Shown here in pieces: positions 9,314-19,673 of a stretch of DNA of 64,000 nucleotides. Under the pieces are notes generated by a model. It was not told where the DNA came from. It saw nothing but the letters and a program-made list of their open reading frames with translations, and ran no database searches. Source of the stretch: an uncultured Clostridium sp. (GTDB taxonomy: Bacteria; Bacillota; Clostridia; TANB77; CAG-508); the NCBI GenBank assembly GCA_945865665.1, contig CAMBEE010000008.1, positions 20,137 through 84,136 on the forward strand, given 5' to 3'. The translations under genes and the position numbers were made by a program. The stretch's first letter is position 1, and each line of letters begins with the position of its first letter.

Positions 9314-11230
9314 TTATTTATTAACAGATTCCGGTTTATCTAAATCTTTTAAATATGGCATTGATGTACCTTCGTCTATTTTCCAAATATTTTCAAAATC
9401 AAATGTTGAAAATTCGCTTGCACTAAACATATTTGTTAATTTTTTAGATGTTCCATATGAGCTAGATGTTAAACCTGTTTTTTCTGGTACCCAATATGTC
9501 TCCATAACAGTCAATTTTCCTTTATTAGTTATTGTTTCTGAAAAATTTCCAAAAATTGGCTCTACATTGTTTTTTCCGCTCACCATTCCAGCCACATATA
9601 TTTTTTCCACATTAATATAGCTATTTCCTGGTCCTTTTGAGTTTGCATATCTTACCAATTCTCCAACAATTCCTCCTATATTCTCATTTCCATTTACAAA
9701 ACTTGTTGAAAAACAATCCTTTATATATAGTGTTCCAATTCCAGCTGTTGAACTCCCTGTTCCTAATGATCTTGCATACCCAATTATTCCTCCTATATCA
9801 TCCCCTGTTGAACTAACATTACCTGTTGAATATGAATTATCTATATGCATTTCACCATATCCATTTTGTCCTCCCCCAATAACATCCAGATACCCTATCA
9901 ATCCTCCAACATAGTTATCAGATGCAATAATATTTCCAGATAAATAACTATTTTGTAAATACGAATACGTTGTAACATTATAACCATGTCCAACTTGAAG
10001 TTTGCCTATAATTCCTCCCACATATATTTTTCCACCTATATCACCTGTTGTTTTATTGTTTTGTAAATATATTCTTCCTTGTGCTTTATATATATTTCCA
10101 ACAATTCCACCTACACAATCATCACCTGTTGTTTTTCCATTTGTTTCATTTGAATTTATTTGTATATTTTCTCCCTTAGTTGTATTATTATACTTTCCTA
10201 ATATTCCGCCGGTATTGCTTGTTCCAGTTGTTTCTGCATTAGAAATATTACCTATAATTTTTTTTACTTCATCTCCACTTCCAATTACTCCTCCTGCATT
10301 ATCCTCTGTTGATATTACTTTTCCATTTGTAATATTATTGGTTACTGAGTTTTCTGCTACTCCTACTAATCCACCTACATTTGTAACACCATTTACAATT
10401 ATGTTTGTTTCATTTTTATCAAGTGTTCCCTTTGAATATCCTACTATTCCTCCAACACTATCTTCGCCATTTATTGTTGCTTTTATATTATTTCCAGTTA
10501 AAGTTCCGGTTAGTGTTCCTACAAGAGCCCCTACATTGTTTTTTCCGGTTACTGTTGCGTTATCCATTTTTATGTTTTGAAGTGTTCCTGAAACATATCT
10601 AAATAATCCTACATCACCTTCATCTTTATCAATATTAAAATTATTGATACTATATCCATTTCCATCCAATATTCCTGAAAAAGGATTCGTTTTTGTTCCA
10701 ATTGGTTCCCAATCAACTCCACTTAAATCTATATTGGCAGCTAATTTATAATAAATTTTTTCTTTAGATATATTAAGAAAAAGTTCACTATAAAGATTTT
10801 GAATGTTTTGTAATTGTTCTGCATTTGTTATAGATAATGGAGCATCTAGATTTCCTGATTCAGATAGTTGTAATTTTTCTTGTGCTTCCTCTCCATCTTT
10901 TTCCTTTATTATAAAAATATCTTCATTTCCTAATGTATAATTATAATCTAATGCTATTTTGTTTTTTCCATATCCATATATTATCGTTCCATTTGGCTCT
11001 TTAATATATTCAATTCCGTTTTCTCTTTCTATATTAAGTAAAATTTTCAAATTATTATTGTCATTATTATTATATATTTGATATGAAAATGTTTTTATAT
11101 CTTCATTTTTCATAGATTTATCCAACAAATTGTTTTTGTTTATAACCTCAAGACTTACTAAAGATAAAAGTATTATACTTACTATTATTGTAACTAATTT
11201 TATAGTCGTTTTTTTCCAAATAACTTTCAT
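9314..11230 (-). CDS. Membrane-anchored surface protein with GLUG-type repeats
   Basis: N-terminal TM segment; repeated (N/D)xVGG(L/I)(V/I)G motifs, e.g. NVGALVGTLTGT, SVGGIVGYSKGT, YVGGLIGYLD. Confidence 0.82.
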   Translation of the reverse strand: MKVIWKKTTIKLVTIIVSIILLSLVSLEVINKNNLLDKSMKNEDIKTFSYQIYNNNDNNNLKILLNIERENGIEYIKEPNGTIIYGYGKNKIALDYNYTLGNEDIFIIKEKDGEEAQEKLQLSESGNLDAPLSITNAEQLQNIQNLYSELFLNISKEKIYYKLAANIDLSGVDWEPIGTKTNPFSGILDGNGYSINNFNIDKDEGDVGLFRYVSGTLQNIKMDNATVTGKNNVGALVGTLTGTLTGNNIKATINGEDSVGGIVGYSKGTLDKNETNIIVNGVTNVGGLVGVAENSVTNNITNGKVISTEDNAGGVIGSGDEVKKIIGNISNAETTGTSNTGGILGKYNNTTKGENIQINSNETNGKTTGDDCVGGIVGNIYKAQGRIYLQNNKTTGDIGGKIYVGGIIGKLQVGHGYNVTTYSYLQNSYLSGNIIASDNYVGGLIGYLDVIGGGQNGYGEMHIDNSYSTGNVSSTGDDIGGIIGYARSLGTGSSTAGIGTLYIKDCFSTSFVNGNENIGGIVGELVRYANSKGPGNSYINVEKIYVAGMVSGKNNVEPIFGNFSETITNKGKLTVMETYWVPEKTGLTSSSYGTSKKLTNMFSASEFSTFDFENIWKIDEGTSMPYLKDLDKPESVNK

Positions 11231-11249
11231 TTAATCATTTACCTTTCTT

Positions 11250-12179
11250 TTATTTTTTTACAATTTCAATTATTTTTTCAGCCGTAATTCCAAAATATTC
11301 CATCAATTCAACAGCATTTCCAGATTTACCAAAAGTATCATTAATACCTAATCTTATTAACTTTGTTGGAGACTCATCAGTCAAAACTTCTGAAATTGCA
11401 GAACCAAGTCCACCAACAACATTATGGTCTTCAATAGAAATTAATTTTTTAGTTTCTTTAGCACATTTAATAATAATATCTCTATCAATTGGCTTTATTG
11501 TATGAATATCAACAACTCTAACATCTATGCCTTTTTCTTTTAACTGTTCTTGTGCTTTTAAAGCTTCACTAACAGTTACTCCTGTGGCAAAAATTGTAGC
11601 ATCTGTACCGTCACCAATTTGAATTGCTTTTCCAATTTCAAATTTTTGGTCTTCATTATAAATTACAGGAGTTGCAAGTCTTGACAAACGTAAATATACA
11701 GGTCCATTTATTTTACTAATTTCTTTAACAGCCCATTTTGTTTCTATATCATCTGATGTTGATATAACAGTCATATTAGGTAAAGTTCTCATCATAGAAA
11801 TGTCTTCTAACATCTGATGTGTTGCCCCATCTTCTCCTACTGTTATTCCAGCATGAGTTGCACAAATTTTAACATTTAATTTTGGATAACATACACTATT
11901 TCGAATTTGGTCATATGCTCTTCCTGCTGCAAATACAGCAAATGTACTTGCATATGCAATTTTTCCACAAGTTGCAATTCCAGCAGCTGTTGAAATCATA
12001 TTTTGTTCAGCAATTCCCATATCAAAAAATCTGTCTGGAAATTCTTTAGCAAATAAATTTGTTTTTGTTGCTGTTGATAAATCTGCATCAAATACAACTA
12101 CATTTTTATTTTCTTTTCCTAATTCTAGTAATACCTCTCCATAGCTCTGTCTAGTTGCTTTTTTTACATTTTCGTCCAT
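11250..12179 (-). CDS. Transketolase, C-terminal subunit (Pyr-binding + C-terminal domains)
   Basis: SYGEVLLELGKENKNVVVFDADLSTATKTNLFAKEFPDRFFDMGIAEQNMISTAAGIA; no N-terminal TPP half adjacent. Confidence 0.93.
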   Translation of the reverse strand: MDENVKKATRQSYGEVLLELGKENKNVVVFDADLSTATKTNLFAKEFPDRFFDMGIAEQNMISTAAGIATCGKIAYASTFAVFAAGRAYDQIRNSVCYPKLNVKICATHAGITVGEDGATHQMLEDISMMRTLPNMTVISTSDDIETKWAVKEISKINGPVYLRLSRLATPVIYNEDQKFEIGKAIQIGDGTDATIFATGVTVSEALKAQEQLKEKGIDVRVVDIHTIKPIDRDIIIKCAKETKKLISIEDHNVVGGLGSAISEVLTDESPTKLIRLGINDTFGKSGNAVELMEYFGITAEKIIEIVKK

Positions 12180-12232
12180 ATAATTTCATTCCTTTCATAG
12201 TTTCCAACTCAGCTTTAAGAGCTTTCTCTCTT

Positions 12233-13123
12233 TTATTGGCAAGCTCCTATAATACCTGCATCATTTCCAAGAGCTGCTGGTATTATTATTAATTTTTCCC
12301 TTTTATTAAATAAATATTGTTTCTTTATTATATTCTTTATTAATTTATCAAGTAAAACATCAGAAAAATATACAAAGCTTCCACCTATTCCTATAGCTTC
12401 AGGCTCAAATATATTTATCAAATTTGATAGTCCTATACTTAAATATTCAATATATTCATCAATTACCTTATTTAATTCTTCATTATCCGGATTTTTTCTA
12501 ATAATATCCAACAATTCCTGTCCTCTAGTTTTTTCGTCAACTCCTAATACATGCCTCAAATTTGTTTTTAATGCTTTCATTGACGCATATTTTTCAAAAC
12601 ATCCATTTTTTCCACAATTACACTTTAATCCATCTTTTTGAATAATAACATGTCCAAATTCACATCCAGGTAGTTCTCCCGTATCAAGCAATTTATTATT
12701 AATTATAACAGCTCCACCTATTCCTGTGCCCAAAGTTAAAAATATACTTCTACTATAATCTTTTAAAGCTCCTATTTTATTTTCCGCAATAGCTGCACAT
12801 TTAGCATCATTTCTAATCTTTATAGGCAAATTTATTTCTTTTTTTAAATTATCTATAATATTGTAATTTGAAACTCCCAAATTTACAGATTTTAAAATAA
12901 TACCATCTTTTATTGTTCCAGGTACAGCTATTCCTATCTCTTTTATTTTATATTTTGACATCAATTCATTTGTATTTTTTATTATATAATTCTCTATTGT
13001 TTCTTTTATATTTTTCTTGTCTTTAGATAACAGTCTTTTTTCTATTTTCTCTACTATATATCCTTTATCATCAATAACTCCTATTGCTATATGACTTCCA
13101 CCTAAATCAATTCCAATTTTCAT
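12233..13123 (-). CDS. ROK-family sugar kinase
   Basis: MKIGIDLGGSHIAIGVID, LTLGTGIGGAVI, GHVIIQKDGLKCNCGKNGCFEKYAS. Confidence 0.93.
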   Translation of the reverse strand: MKIGIDLGGSHIAIGVIDDKGYIVEKIEKRLLSKDKKNIKETIENYIIKNTNELMSKYKIKEIGIAVPGTIKDGIILKSVNLGVSNYNIIDNLKKEINLPIKIRNDAKCAAIAENKIGALKDYSRSIFLTLGTGIGGAVIINNKLLDTGELPGCEFGHVIIQKDGLKCNCGKNGCFEKYASMKALKTNLRHVLGVDEKTRGQELLDIIRKNPDNEELNKVIDEYIEYLSIGLSNLINIFEPEAIGIGGSFVYFSDVLLDKLIKNIIKKQYLFNKREKLIIIPAALGNDAGIIGACQ

Positions 13124-13156
13124 TTTAAAACCTTCTTATAAACTCAATTATCTATT

Positions 13157-13310
13157 TTTAAAAATTTGATATATATTGTTTTGAAATACCGCGTAAGCGA
13201 CCAAACGAACGAATGTGAGTGCGAACTGGAGCAATCTACATACTAGTATTTTTTAATATGGAGATTGCGACACCAAGGTATAAAAAACAATATATAATCA
13301 AATTTTAAAA
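13157..13310. repeat. Foldback element D: short imperfect inverted-repeat element
   Basis: TAAAAATTTGATATATATTGTTTT...AAAACAATATATAATCAAATTTTA; interior cgaatgtgagtgcgaacTGGAGCAAT resembles element A cgaatgtgatTGGAGCAATATTAG. Confidence 0.6.
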
Positions 13311-13342
13311 TTCAAATATATTAATAGCAAAATGAATGGACA

Positions 13343-13370
13343 AAATGTCTCAAACAAAAATGAGACATTT
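13343..13370 (-). terminator. Hairpin abutting the pilC stop codon
   Basis: AAATGTCTCA-aacaaaaa-TGAGACATTT. Confidence 0.55.
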
Positions 13371-14718
13371 ATACCCCAGCTGCAGAGAACAAGAAACCAC
13401 CCATATAAACTTGGATACAAGGTGCAAGTACAACTAATACGAAAAATATTAGAACCACACCAACAATTAAATAAGTTACCTCAGGAAGAACCTTTACAAT
13501 TTTCTGCATTATATTATCTATATCCATATCCATATATTCTACTAATTTTGCAATCATTTCATTCAAGTCTGTTTGCATACCAATTTTAAGCATTTCAGTT
13601 ATCATTGATTTTGCAAGTCCTGATTTTTCAAATGGCTCTATCCAAGAATCACCTATTAATATGTTATTTATAGATGTTTCTATAATTGAAAGCATTACAT
13701 AGTTTTGTACAACGTTTTTACTTACTTCAATTGCCTCTTGAATTCTCATTCCATTCTCTAAGTTTAAAAGCATAGCTTTCATTAATCTTGAAAAATCTAA
13801 TGAGAATATTAATTGTCCAAATACTGGCATTTTGTATTTAAAATAATCAAAATTATATTTACCTTTAGGTGTATTTATATAAAATATTATTCCAGCAACT
13901 GCTGCCACTATAATCGATACTGGTATATACCAAAATTTTATTACACCATTCAAAAATTTTTGAAACCATAATGTTGCAGCCGGTAATGTGTCTGTTGAAC
14001 CCATTTCTGCATAAACATTTTGAATCGCTGGGATTGCCACCAATGTTCCAATAACTAGCATAACCATTAACAATACGAATTGGGCTATGTTTGGAATAAG
14101 TATTCCTCTTATTTTTTTATTCAATGCTTCTGATGAATCCAAATATGTTACAGCTTGTTCAAGTGAATTTGTAAGAGAACCTGATAATTCTCCTACTTTA
14201 ATCATATTTATATATATAAACGGAAATATGTCTGAATAATATTCCATTGTTGTATACATATTTTCACCTGCTTCAACACCAGCTAAAATATCCTCTAATA
14301 CGCCTTTAAATGTAACGTTTTCTGTACTTCCAATTATAGTATTTAAAGCGTGTATATTGTTAAAGTTTGCTTTTTTTAATAAATAGAAGTTTTGTGTAAA
14401 TATAACCAAATCCCTGCTTGTTACTTTTTCTGTTTTTGATAAATACATATTTATTTTTTCTTTTAATGTTGATTGTTTTTTTGTATTTATTTGAGTTGTA
14501 TTTACATTTTTCATTATTTCTTCTATGTCTTTTATGTTTTTCTTTTTAGTTTTTTTCTTTTTAGCTGAATATGCAACTTGTTCTATAGTTATTGGCATTA
14601 AATCATTTTCTTTTAGTGTTCTAAGTAAATTTTGTTTACTTCCAGCTTCTACTCTATTTCTTATAACTAGTCCAGAACTAGTTACAGCCTTGTACATATA
14701 TGTAGGCACAATTATCAC
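13369..14718 (-). CDS. pilC: Type IV pilus inner-membrane platform protein (PilC/GspF)
   Basis: T2SS F domains, four TM segments; YKAVTSSGLVIRNRVEAGSKQNLLRTLKENDL. Confidence 0.92.
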   Translation of the reverse strand: MIIVPTYMYKAVTSSGLVIRNRVEAGSKQNLLRTLKENDLMPITIEQVAYSAKKKKTKKKNIKDIEEIMKNVNTTQINTKKQSTLKEKINMYLSKTEKVTSRDLVIFTQNFYLLKKANFNNIHALNTIIGSTENVTFKGVLEDILAGVEAGENMYTTMEYYSDIFPFIYINMIKVGELSGSLTNSLEQAVTYLDSSEALNKKIRGILIPNIAQFVLLMVMLVIGTLVAIPAIQNVYAEMGSTDTLPAATLWFQKFLNGVIKFWYIPVSIIVAAVAGIIFYINTPKGKYNFDYFKYKMPVFGQLIFSLDFSRLMKAMLLNLENGMRIQEAIEVSKNVVQNYVMLSIIETSINNILIGDSWIEPFEKSGLAKSMITEMLKIGMQTDLNEMIAKLVEYMDMDIDNIMQKIVKVLPEVTYLIVGVVLIFFVLVVLAPCIQVYMGGFLFSAAGV

Positions 14719-14727
14719 CTCCTACTT

Positions 14728-15834
14728 TTATTGTTGTCTATTACTATCTCTTCTTATTTTCATTTGCATTATTGTTCTATTTAATACTTCGATATTTTTC
14801 TCTTCAATTTGTGCTTTTGCTTGTTCTAGTGTTATTTTATCATTTACAAATAATGATGCTATAGAATTAATTAGTCCTATACTTCCTTTATCTGAACTTT
14901 GTATTGCATCTTCTATTTCTGATACACTTATTTTTTCTTTTCTTATAATTCCCGCAACTATATTATCTACAACCATTACTTCTGGTACTAAAACTAATTT
15001 GCCATCTCTTCCTGGTAATAATCTTTGCGATACAACTAATTTTAATAATGAAGATAATAGATATTTTATACTTGCTTGGTCTCTAACTTCATAGAAGTTT
15101 ATCATTCTGTCTATTGTTTCTGCACATGATTTTGTATGTAATGTTCCTACAACCAAGTGTCCTGATTCTGCCATTTCGATTGCAGCTTCCATTGTTACTT
15201 TATCTCTAATCTCTCCTATTACTAGAATATCACAGTCCTCTCTTAAAGAGTTTTTTACACCATCACTAAATGTTAAACTGTCTCTACCTTTTCCTATTTC
15301 TTTTTGAACTATTAATGATTTTTTTGAATGATGTTTAAATTCAACTGGGTTTTCTAGTGTTAATATTTTTTTGTTTTGTGTTTCATTTATTTCATTTATT
15401 AAAGCATTTAATGTTGTACTTTTACCAGAGTTTGTTTTTCCTGTTACCAATATTAACCCTTGTGGTTGATATGTCATTCTTCTTATAATATCTGGTAATC
15501 CAAGTGATTCATATGGTGGTAATGTATTTTTTATAAGTCTTAATGTACATAGTGGAACATCATCTGATAATGATATATTTACTCTTAGACGGATTCCATT
15601 GTGTTCATATGATGTATCTAATTTTCTTGTTGTATTAAAAACTTCGTCTTTATCAACATTTCCTCTTACCAAGTAGTCATACATTTCGTTCATATCTTCT
15701 GGTGTTAAAACATCCATTTCTTCTATTGGTTTTAATTCTCTTGAAATTCTTAGCATTGGTTTATTTCCTGCAATTAAGTGCACATCTGATGCATCCTTTT
15801 CAATTGCTATATCTAAAATCTTGTCCATATTCAT
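14728..15834 (-). CDS. pilT: Type IV pilus retraction ATPase PilT
   Basis: ASDVHLIAGNKPMLRI, GKTNSGKSTTLNALI, GEIRDKVTMEAAIEMAESGHLVVGTLHTKSCAETIDRMI. Confidence 0.94.
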   Translation of the reverse strand: MNMDKILDIAIEKDASDVHLIAGNKPMLRISRELKPIEEMDVLTPEDMNEMYDYLVRGNVDKDEVFNTTRKLDTSYEHNGIRLRVNISLSDDVPLCTLRLIKNTLPPYESLGLPDIIRRMTYQPQGLILVTGKTNSGKSTTLNALINEINETQNKKILTLENPVEFKHHSKKSLIVQKEIGKGRDSLTFSDGVKNSLREDCDILVIGEIRDKVTMEAAIEMAESGHLVVGTLHTKSCAETIDRMINFYEVRDQASIKYLLSSLLKLVVSQRLLPGRDGKLVLVPEVMVVDNIVAGIIRKEKISVSEIEDAIQSSDKGSIGLINSIASLFVNDKITLEQAKAQIEEKNIEVLNRTIMQMKIRRDSNRQQ

Positions 15835-15855
15835 AACAAGTTTCCTCCCTTTATC

Positions 15856-17505
15856 CTAATATAAAATTAATTGTCTATTTAATTCTTCAAATGTTGTTTC
15901 TCCATTCAATATTTTATCTATTCCATCTACAACTAATGGTCTATAATTTTGTTCTAATGCTTTTTTTCTTATCTCAATTGTTGATGCGCCTTTTACAATA
16001 AGTTCTTTTATTTCGTCTGTAATATCTAGGATTTCAAAAACTCCTATTCTTCCATAATATCCTATATTATTACATTTTTTACATCCAATAGCATCATATG
16101 TCTTTTTACCAGTAAAATCTATTGTTTTTCCATATTTTTCTGCGATTTTTGTCATTATTTCTTTTTCTTGGTTTGTATATTCTCTTTCTCTTCTACATTC
16201 CGGACATATTCTTCTTACAAGTCTTTGTGAAACTGATGTAGCAAGTGTACTTGAAATGTCATAATCTGATAATCCCATTTTTCTCATTCTGTTTATAACT
16301 TCTATTGCGTCTATTGTATGTATTGTTGATAACACATAATGTCCTGTTTGTCCTGCTTGTATAGCAATTTCAGCTGTTTCTTGGTCACGAATTTCTCCTA
16401 ATAATATCATATCAGGGTCTTGTCTTAAAACAGTTCTTAATGCTCCTGAAAAAGTTGACTTATTTCCTATTTCGATTTGGTTTAAACCATCAATTCTAAT
16501 TTCTACTGGGTCTTCTATTGTTGTAATATTTATTTCTGGTGAATTAAGATAATCTATAATACTATATAATGTTGTTGTTTTTCCGGCACCAGTTGGAGCA
16601 GCAATTATTGTTATACTATTCTTTTTGTTAAAGCTTTTCTTTAAGTCTTCTTCTGTTCCTGGATAACCTAATTCAAATATATTTCTTATGTCTTCGTTTT
16701 TCTTTAATAATCTTAAAACAAATTTTTCTCCACATATATTTGGTTGTGATGAAACACGGATATTATAATCATCATACATTAAAATTCTACCGTCTTGTGC
16801 TTCTTGTTTTTCTTGATGCATATTTGAAATTGCTTTTAATCTTCCTACTATTTGTTGTTGTTTTTCTTTTGCTATTTTAGCTGCTGTAAATAATTCACCA
16901 TCTATTCTATATCTAACTCTTATTTCATTTGCTAATGGTTCAATATGTATATCACTTGCTCTTTTTTCAATTCCTGTTCTAATAATACTGTCAACTAATT
17001 CAATTATTGTTCCTGAAGAAGATGTTTTTGTTATATCGCTTGATGCCATTCCTTCTAAAGATGAAAGTATCTTTTCTATGTCTTTTTCAAATGTTATGTA
17101 TTGTTCCATAACAAGTCCTTTATTTAATAATTGCATTTTTACTGAATCTGTTTTTCCTGAGACTGATTTATCTGAAAAACATACTTTTATTTTACTTCCA
17201 TTGACCTCAAATGGAATGCACTTATATTTTTTACAAACCTCCAAAGATAAATAATCTGTCGGTTTTACTTTTAAAGTTCCTGATGTTAGTAAAACTGCTT
17301 TTTCACCTAATATTTCTCCTATACTCTGGATTAGTTTTTCTCCATCACATACGTTTAGAGTATGTAAAATATCTCCAAGTTTCATATTAGGATAATTTCT
17401 TTGATATTCTAAAGCTTGTTCTATATCTCGTTCAGTAACAATTCCTCTTTTTACTAATTCAACCCCTATTGGTAATCTTCTTTTCATTTCCATAATAAAT
17501 TTCAC
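15856..17505 (-). CDS. pilB: Type IV pilus assembly ATPase PilB
   Basis: RASDIHIEPLANEIRVRYRIDGEL, APTGAGKTTTLYSII, CPECRRE...GCKKCNNIGYYGR. Confidence 0.95.
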   Translation of the reverse strand: MKFIMEMKRRLPIGVELVKRGIVTERDIEQALEYQRNYPNMKLGDILHTLNVCDGEKLIQSIGEILGEKAVLLTSGTLKVKPTDYLSLEVCKKYKCIPFEVNGSKIKVCFSDKSVSGKTDSVKMQLLNKGLVMEQYITFEKDIEKILSSLEGMASSDITKTSSSGTIIELVDSIIRTGIEKRASDIHIEPLANEIRVRYRIDGELFTAAKIAKEKQQQIVGRLKAISNMHQEKQEAQDGRILMYDDYNIRVSSQPNICGEKFVLRLLKKNEDIRNIFELGYPGTEEDLKKSFNKKNSITIIAAPTGAGKTTTLYSIIDYLNSPEINITTIEDPVEIRIDGLNQIEIGNKSTFSGALRTVLRQDPDMILLGEIRDQETAEIAIQAGQTGHYVLSTIHTIDAIEVINRMRKMGLSDYDISSTLATSVSQRLVRRICPECRREREYTNQEKEIMTKIAEKYGKTIDFTGKKTYDAIGCKKCNNIGYYGRIGVFEILDITDEIKELIVKGASTIEIRKKALEQNYRPLVVDGIDKILNGETTFEELNRQLILY

Positions 17506-17561
17506 TCCTTTATTATTTCTTTTTTATTAAATGATAGATGCAAATGTTATTAACGTCTTTT

Positions 17562-18020
17562 TTATTGGCCGTTTTTCATACTATATACCATTGCATTGTC
17601 TCCTGTCATATTTACACTTGATGTTTTAAAATTTATTTTTATTTGATATGTTGAATCTATATAAATATAAGAAAATTCGCATTCTTCAACATCTTTGCAA
17701 ATTTTAATTTTATTTTTATAAACTGATTTATTTTCAGCTTTGTATGTATATTGATTTCCATCGGAAAAAATTATATAACTTATCTTTTGTCCATCTTCTT
17801 CTGTTGTTTTGCACTCAACTATTTCATTGTCTTTTTTGTTAATTTCGTCTAAAAACAAATTAGAAAATTTGGTATATTGTGTAGTATCTTTGCTTATATT
17901 ATCAACATTAACATTTTTATAAAAAAATGTCGTCAATGTTGCAATTAAGCTGACTACTATAACCATACCTATAACATATATAATTAAAGATGTAAGTGTG
18001 ATTCCTCTATTATCTTTCAC
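17562..18020 (-). CDS. Minor pilin with prepilin-type N-terminus
   Basis: MKDNRGITLTSLIIYVIGMVIVVSLIATLTTFFY. Confidence 0.75.
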   Translation of the reverse strand: MKDNRGITLTSLIIYVIGMVIVVSLIATLTTFFYKNVNVDNISKDTTQYTKFSNLFLDEINKKDNEIVECKTTEEDGQKISYIIFSDGNQYTYKAENKSVYKNKIKICKDVEECEFSYIYIDSTYQIKINFKTSSVNMTGDNAMVYSMKNGQ

Positions 18021-18035
18021 TTTTTATTTCCTCCA

Positions 18036-18467
18036 CTAATCAGTAATATATGTTGATATATCTATATTTTCTGTGCTATTTCCTACCTTAAAAGATACTG
18101 TTACTGTTAATTCTTTTAATAAATTTTTTTGTTTTGATTTATCATTTTTTATTAACACATAATCTTTTATCGTTGTTGTTTTACTATATCCTGTAAAATT
18201 ATTATTTTTGTCCATAATATCTTTTTCCGAAATAGTATCCTTTTTATCTATTCCTTTATTATTGTATTCGTCAACATATCCATTTGCTTTTAACTGTTCT
18301 ATTTCTTGTACAGCATATGCTGTTGCAATTTCCATCCTTTTTGTTCTTTCAGAGTTTAGATTTATGTTCATTATCAAATTTGCTAATACTGATATAAAAA
18401 TAGTTATTATAATTATTGAAATTGCTATATCAATGCCTGTTAAGCCTTTTTCTTCTTTTATATACAT
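18036..18467 (-). CDS. Minor pilin (PilV/GspI-like)
   Basis: KEEKGLTGIDIAISIIIITIFISVLANLIMNIN...ATAYAVQEIEQLKANGY. Confidence 0.7.
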   Translation of the reverse strand: MYIKEEKGLTGIDIAISIIIITIFISVLANLIMNINLNSERTKRMEIATAYAVQEIEQLKANGYVDEYNNKGIDKKDTISEKDIMDKNNNFTGYSKTTTIKDYVLIKNDKSKQKNLLKELTVTVSFKVGNSTENIDISTYITD

Positions 18468-18486
18468 AGTTCATCCTCTCTATCTT

Positions 18487-19293
18487 TTACATAAATCTAC
18501 AAACACCTAAAACTACAATTGTAGAAATCACATTAAATATTGATAAATATAATCCAAGTCTTAATTGCGGATAATATTGTTCAGTGGTCTTTCTGTTTTT
18601 TGAATTTTTTAATCTTTTATTAATCAAATATGCAGATATAAATATAAGTGTTGCTAATATTGTATTAATTGTTACATATTCCCCTGTGAATATTGCCATT
18701 ATCACAATTACCATTAATACTGAATATATGTAACTGTTTTTCGCATATTTTTTTAAGTTAATTGTATCTATTAATAAAAGGATAATAAATAATGCTAAAT
18801 ATATAGCATATCTATATATACTAGTTTTTTCTATTATGTATAGATATACTATATACATAATGGAAATTATAACCCCATACATTAATACTGGTTTATTTAT
18901 TGTTCTATATTCTTTGTCTATTCCTGCCATTAGTATTATAAATGTAAAATATAAAACAAAAAATATGTATTCAATGATTACCTCTGGTTGTAAATTATAA
19001 ATACTTAATTTTGTTAGATATGCAATTACTACAAAAAATATTCCTGATATTGCTTCTAAAATAAAATATCTTGGTCTTATTTTTTGTTTACAATATCTAC
19101 ATTTTCCACCTAAAAATATATAACTAAATAGTGGTATTAAATCTAATATATTTAATTTGTGATTACATTTTGGGCAATATGAATGTGTATGTGTTATGTC
19201 TTCTCCTTTTGGTATTCTATATACTGCTAGAGTATAAAAGCTTCCAAAAGTTATTCCCATTAAAAATATTATTATATAAAAAAATATATCCAT
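18487..19293 (-). CDS. pilD: Prepilin peptidase (A24)
   Basis: GITFGSFYTLAVYRIPKGEDITHTHSYCPKCNHKLNILDLIPLFSYIFLGGKCRYCKQKIRPRY. Confidence 0.94.
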   Translation of the reverse strand: MDIFFYIIIFLMGITFGSFYTLAVYRIPKGEDITHTHSYCPKCNHKLNILDLIPLFSYIFLGGKCRYCKQKIRPRYFILEAISGIFFVVIAYLTKLSIYNLQPEVIIEYIFFVLYFTFIILMAGIDKEYRTINKPVLMYGVIISIMYIVYLYIIEKTSIYRYAIYLALFIILLLIDTINLKKYAKNSYIYSVLMVIVIMAIFTGEYVTINTILATLIFISAYLINKRLKNSKNRKTTEQYYPQLRLGLYLSIFNVISTIVVLGVCRFM

Positions 19294-19374
19294 TTTTGTA
19301 TCCTTTTCTATGTTTATTTTTTATAAAAGGCATATACATTTGTATGCATATGCCTATTAATTTTAAAATTATTA

Positions 19375-19590
19375 TTAATAATTTCCATATTCGTTAAATG
19401 CGTTTTCATATTCACCTAATGTGTTGTTTTCAACACCTTGTGCATTAATTGATTTTTCTTTAGCTTCTTTAGCTTTTTGGAATAATCCTGTTTGTGATAA
19501 TGTAGCTATTGAAATACCAGCTAATATTAATAGGATTATGATTGTAATTACTAAAGCAACTAATGTAATACCTTTTTGCTCTTTTTTCAT
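19375..19590 (-). CDS. pilA: Type IV major pilin-like protein
   Basis: MKKEQKGITLVALVITIIILLILAGISIATLSQTGLFQKAKEA. Confidence 0.88.
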   Translation of the reverse strand: MKKEQKGITLVALVITIIILLILAGISIATLSQTGLFQKAKEAKEKSINAQGVENNTLGEYENAFNEYGNY

Positions 19591-19673
19591 TATGTTTTTC
19601 CCTCCTTTTCCTTTTGATATAATATATATATACTATATTTATAAAAATAAATATAATGCTAATAACTAATTAT

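Noticed and set aside
9314-11230. Repeated VGG(I/L)(V/I)G units considered as DNA tandem repeats
   Set aside because: Protein-level GLUG repeats; the DNA units are too diverged for a simple tandem array
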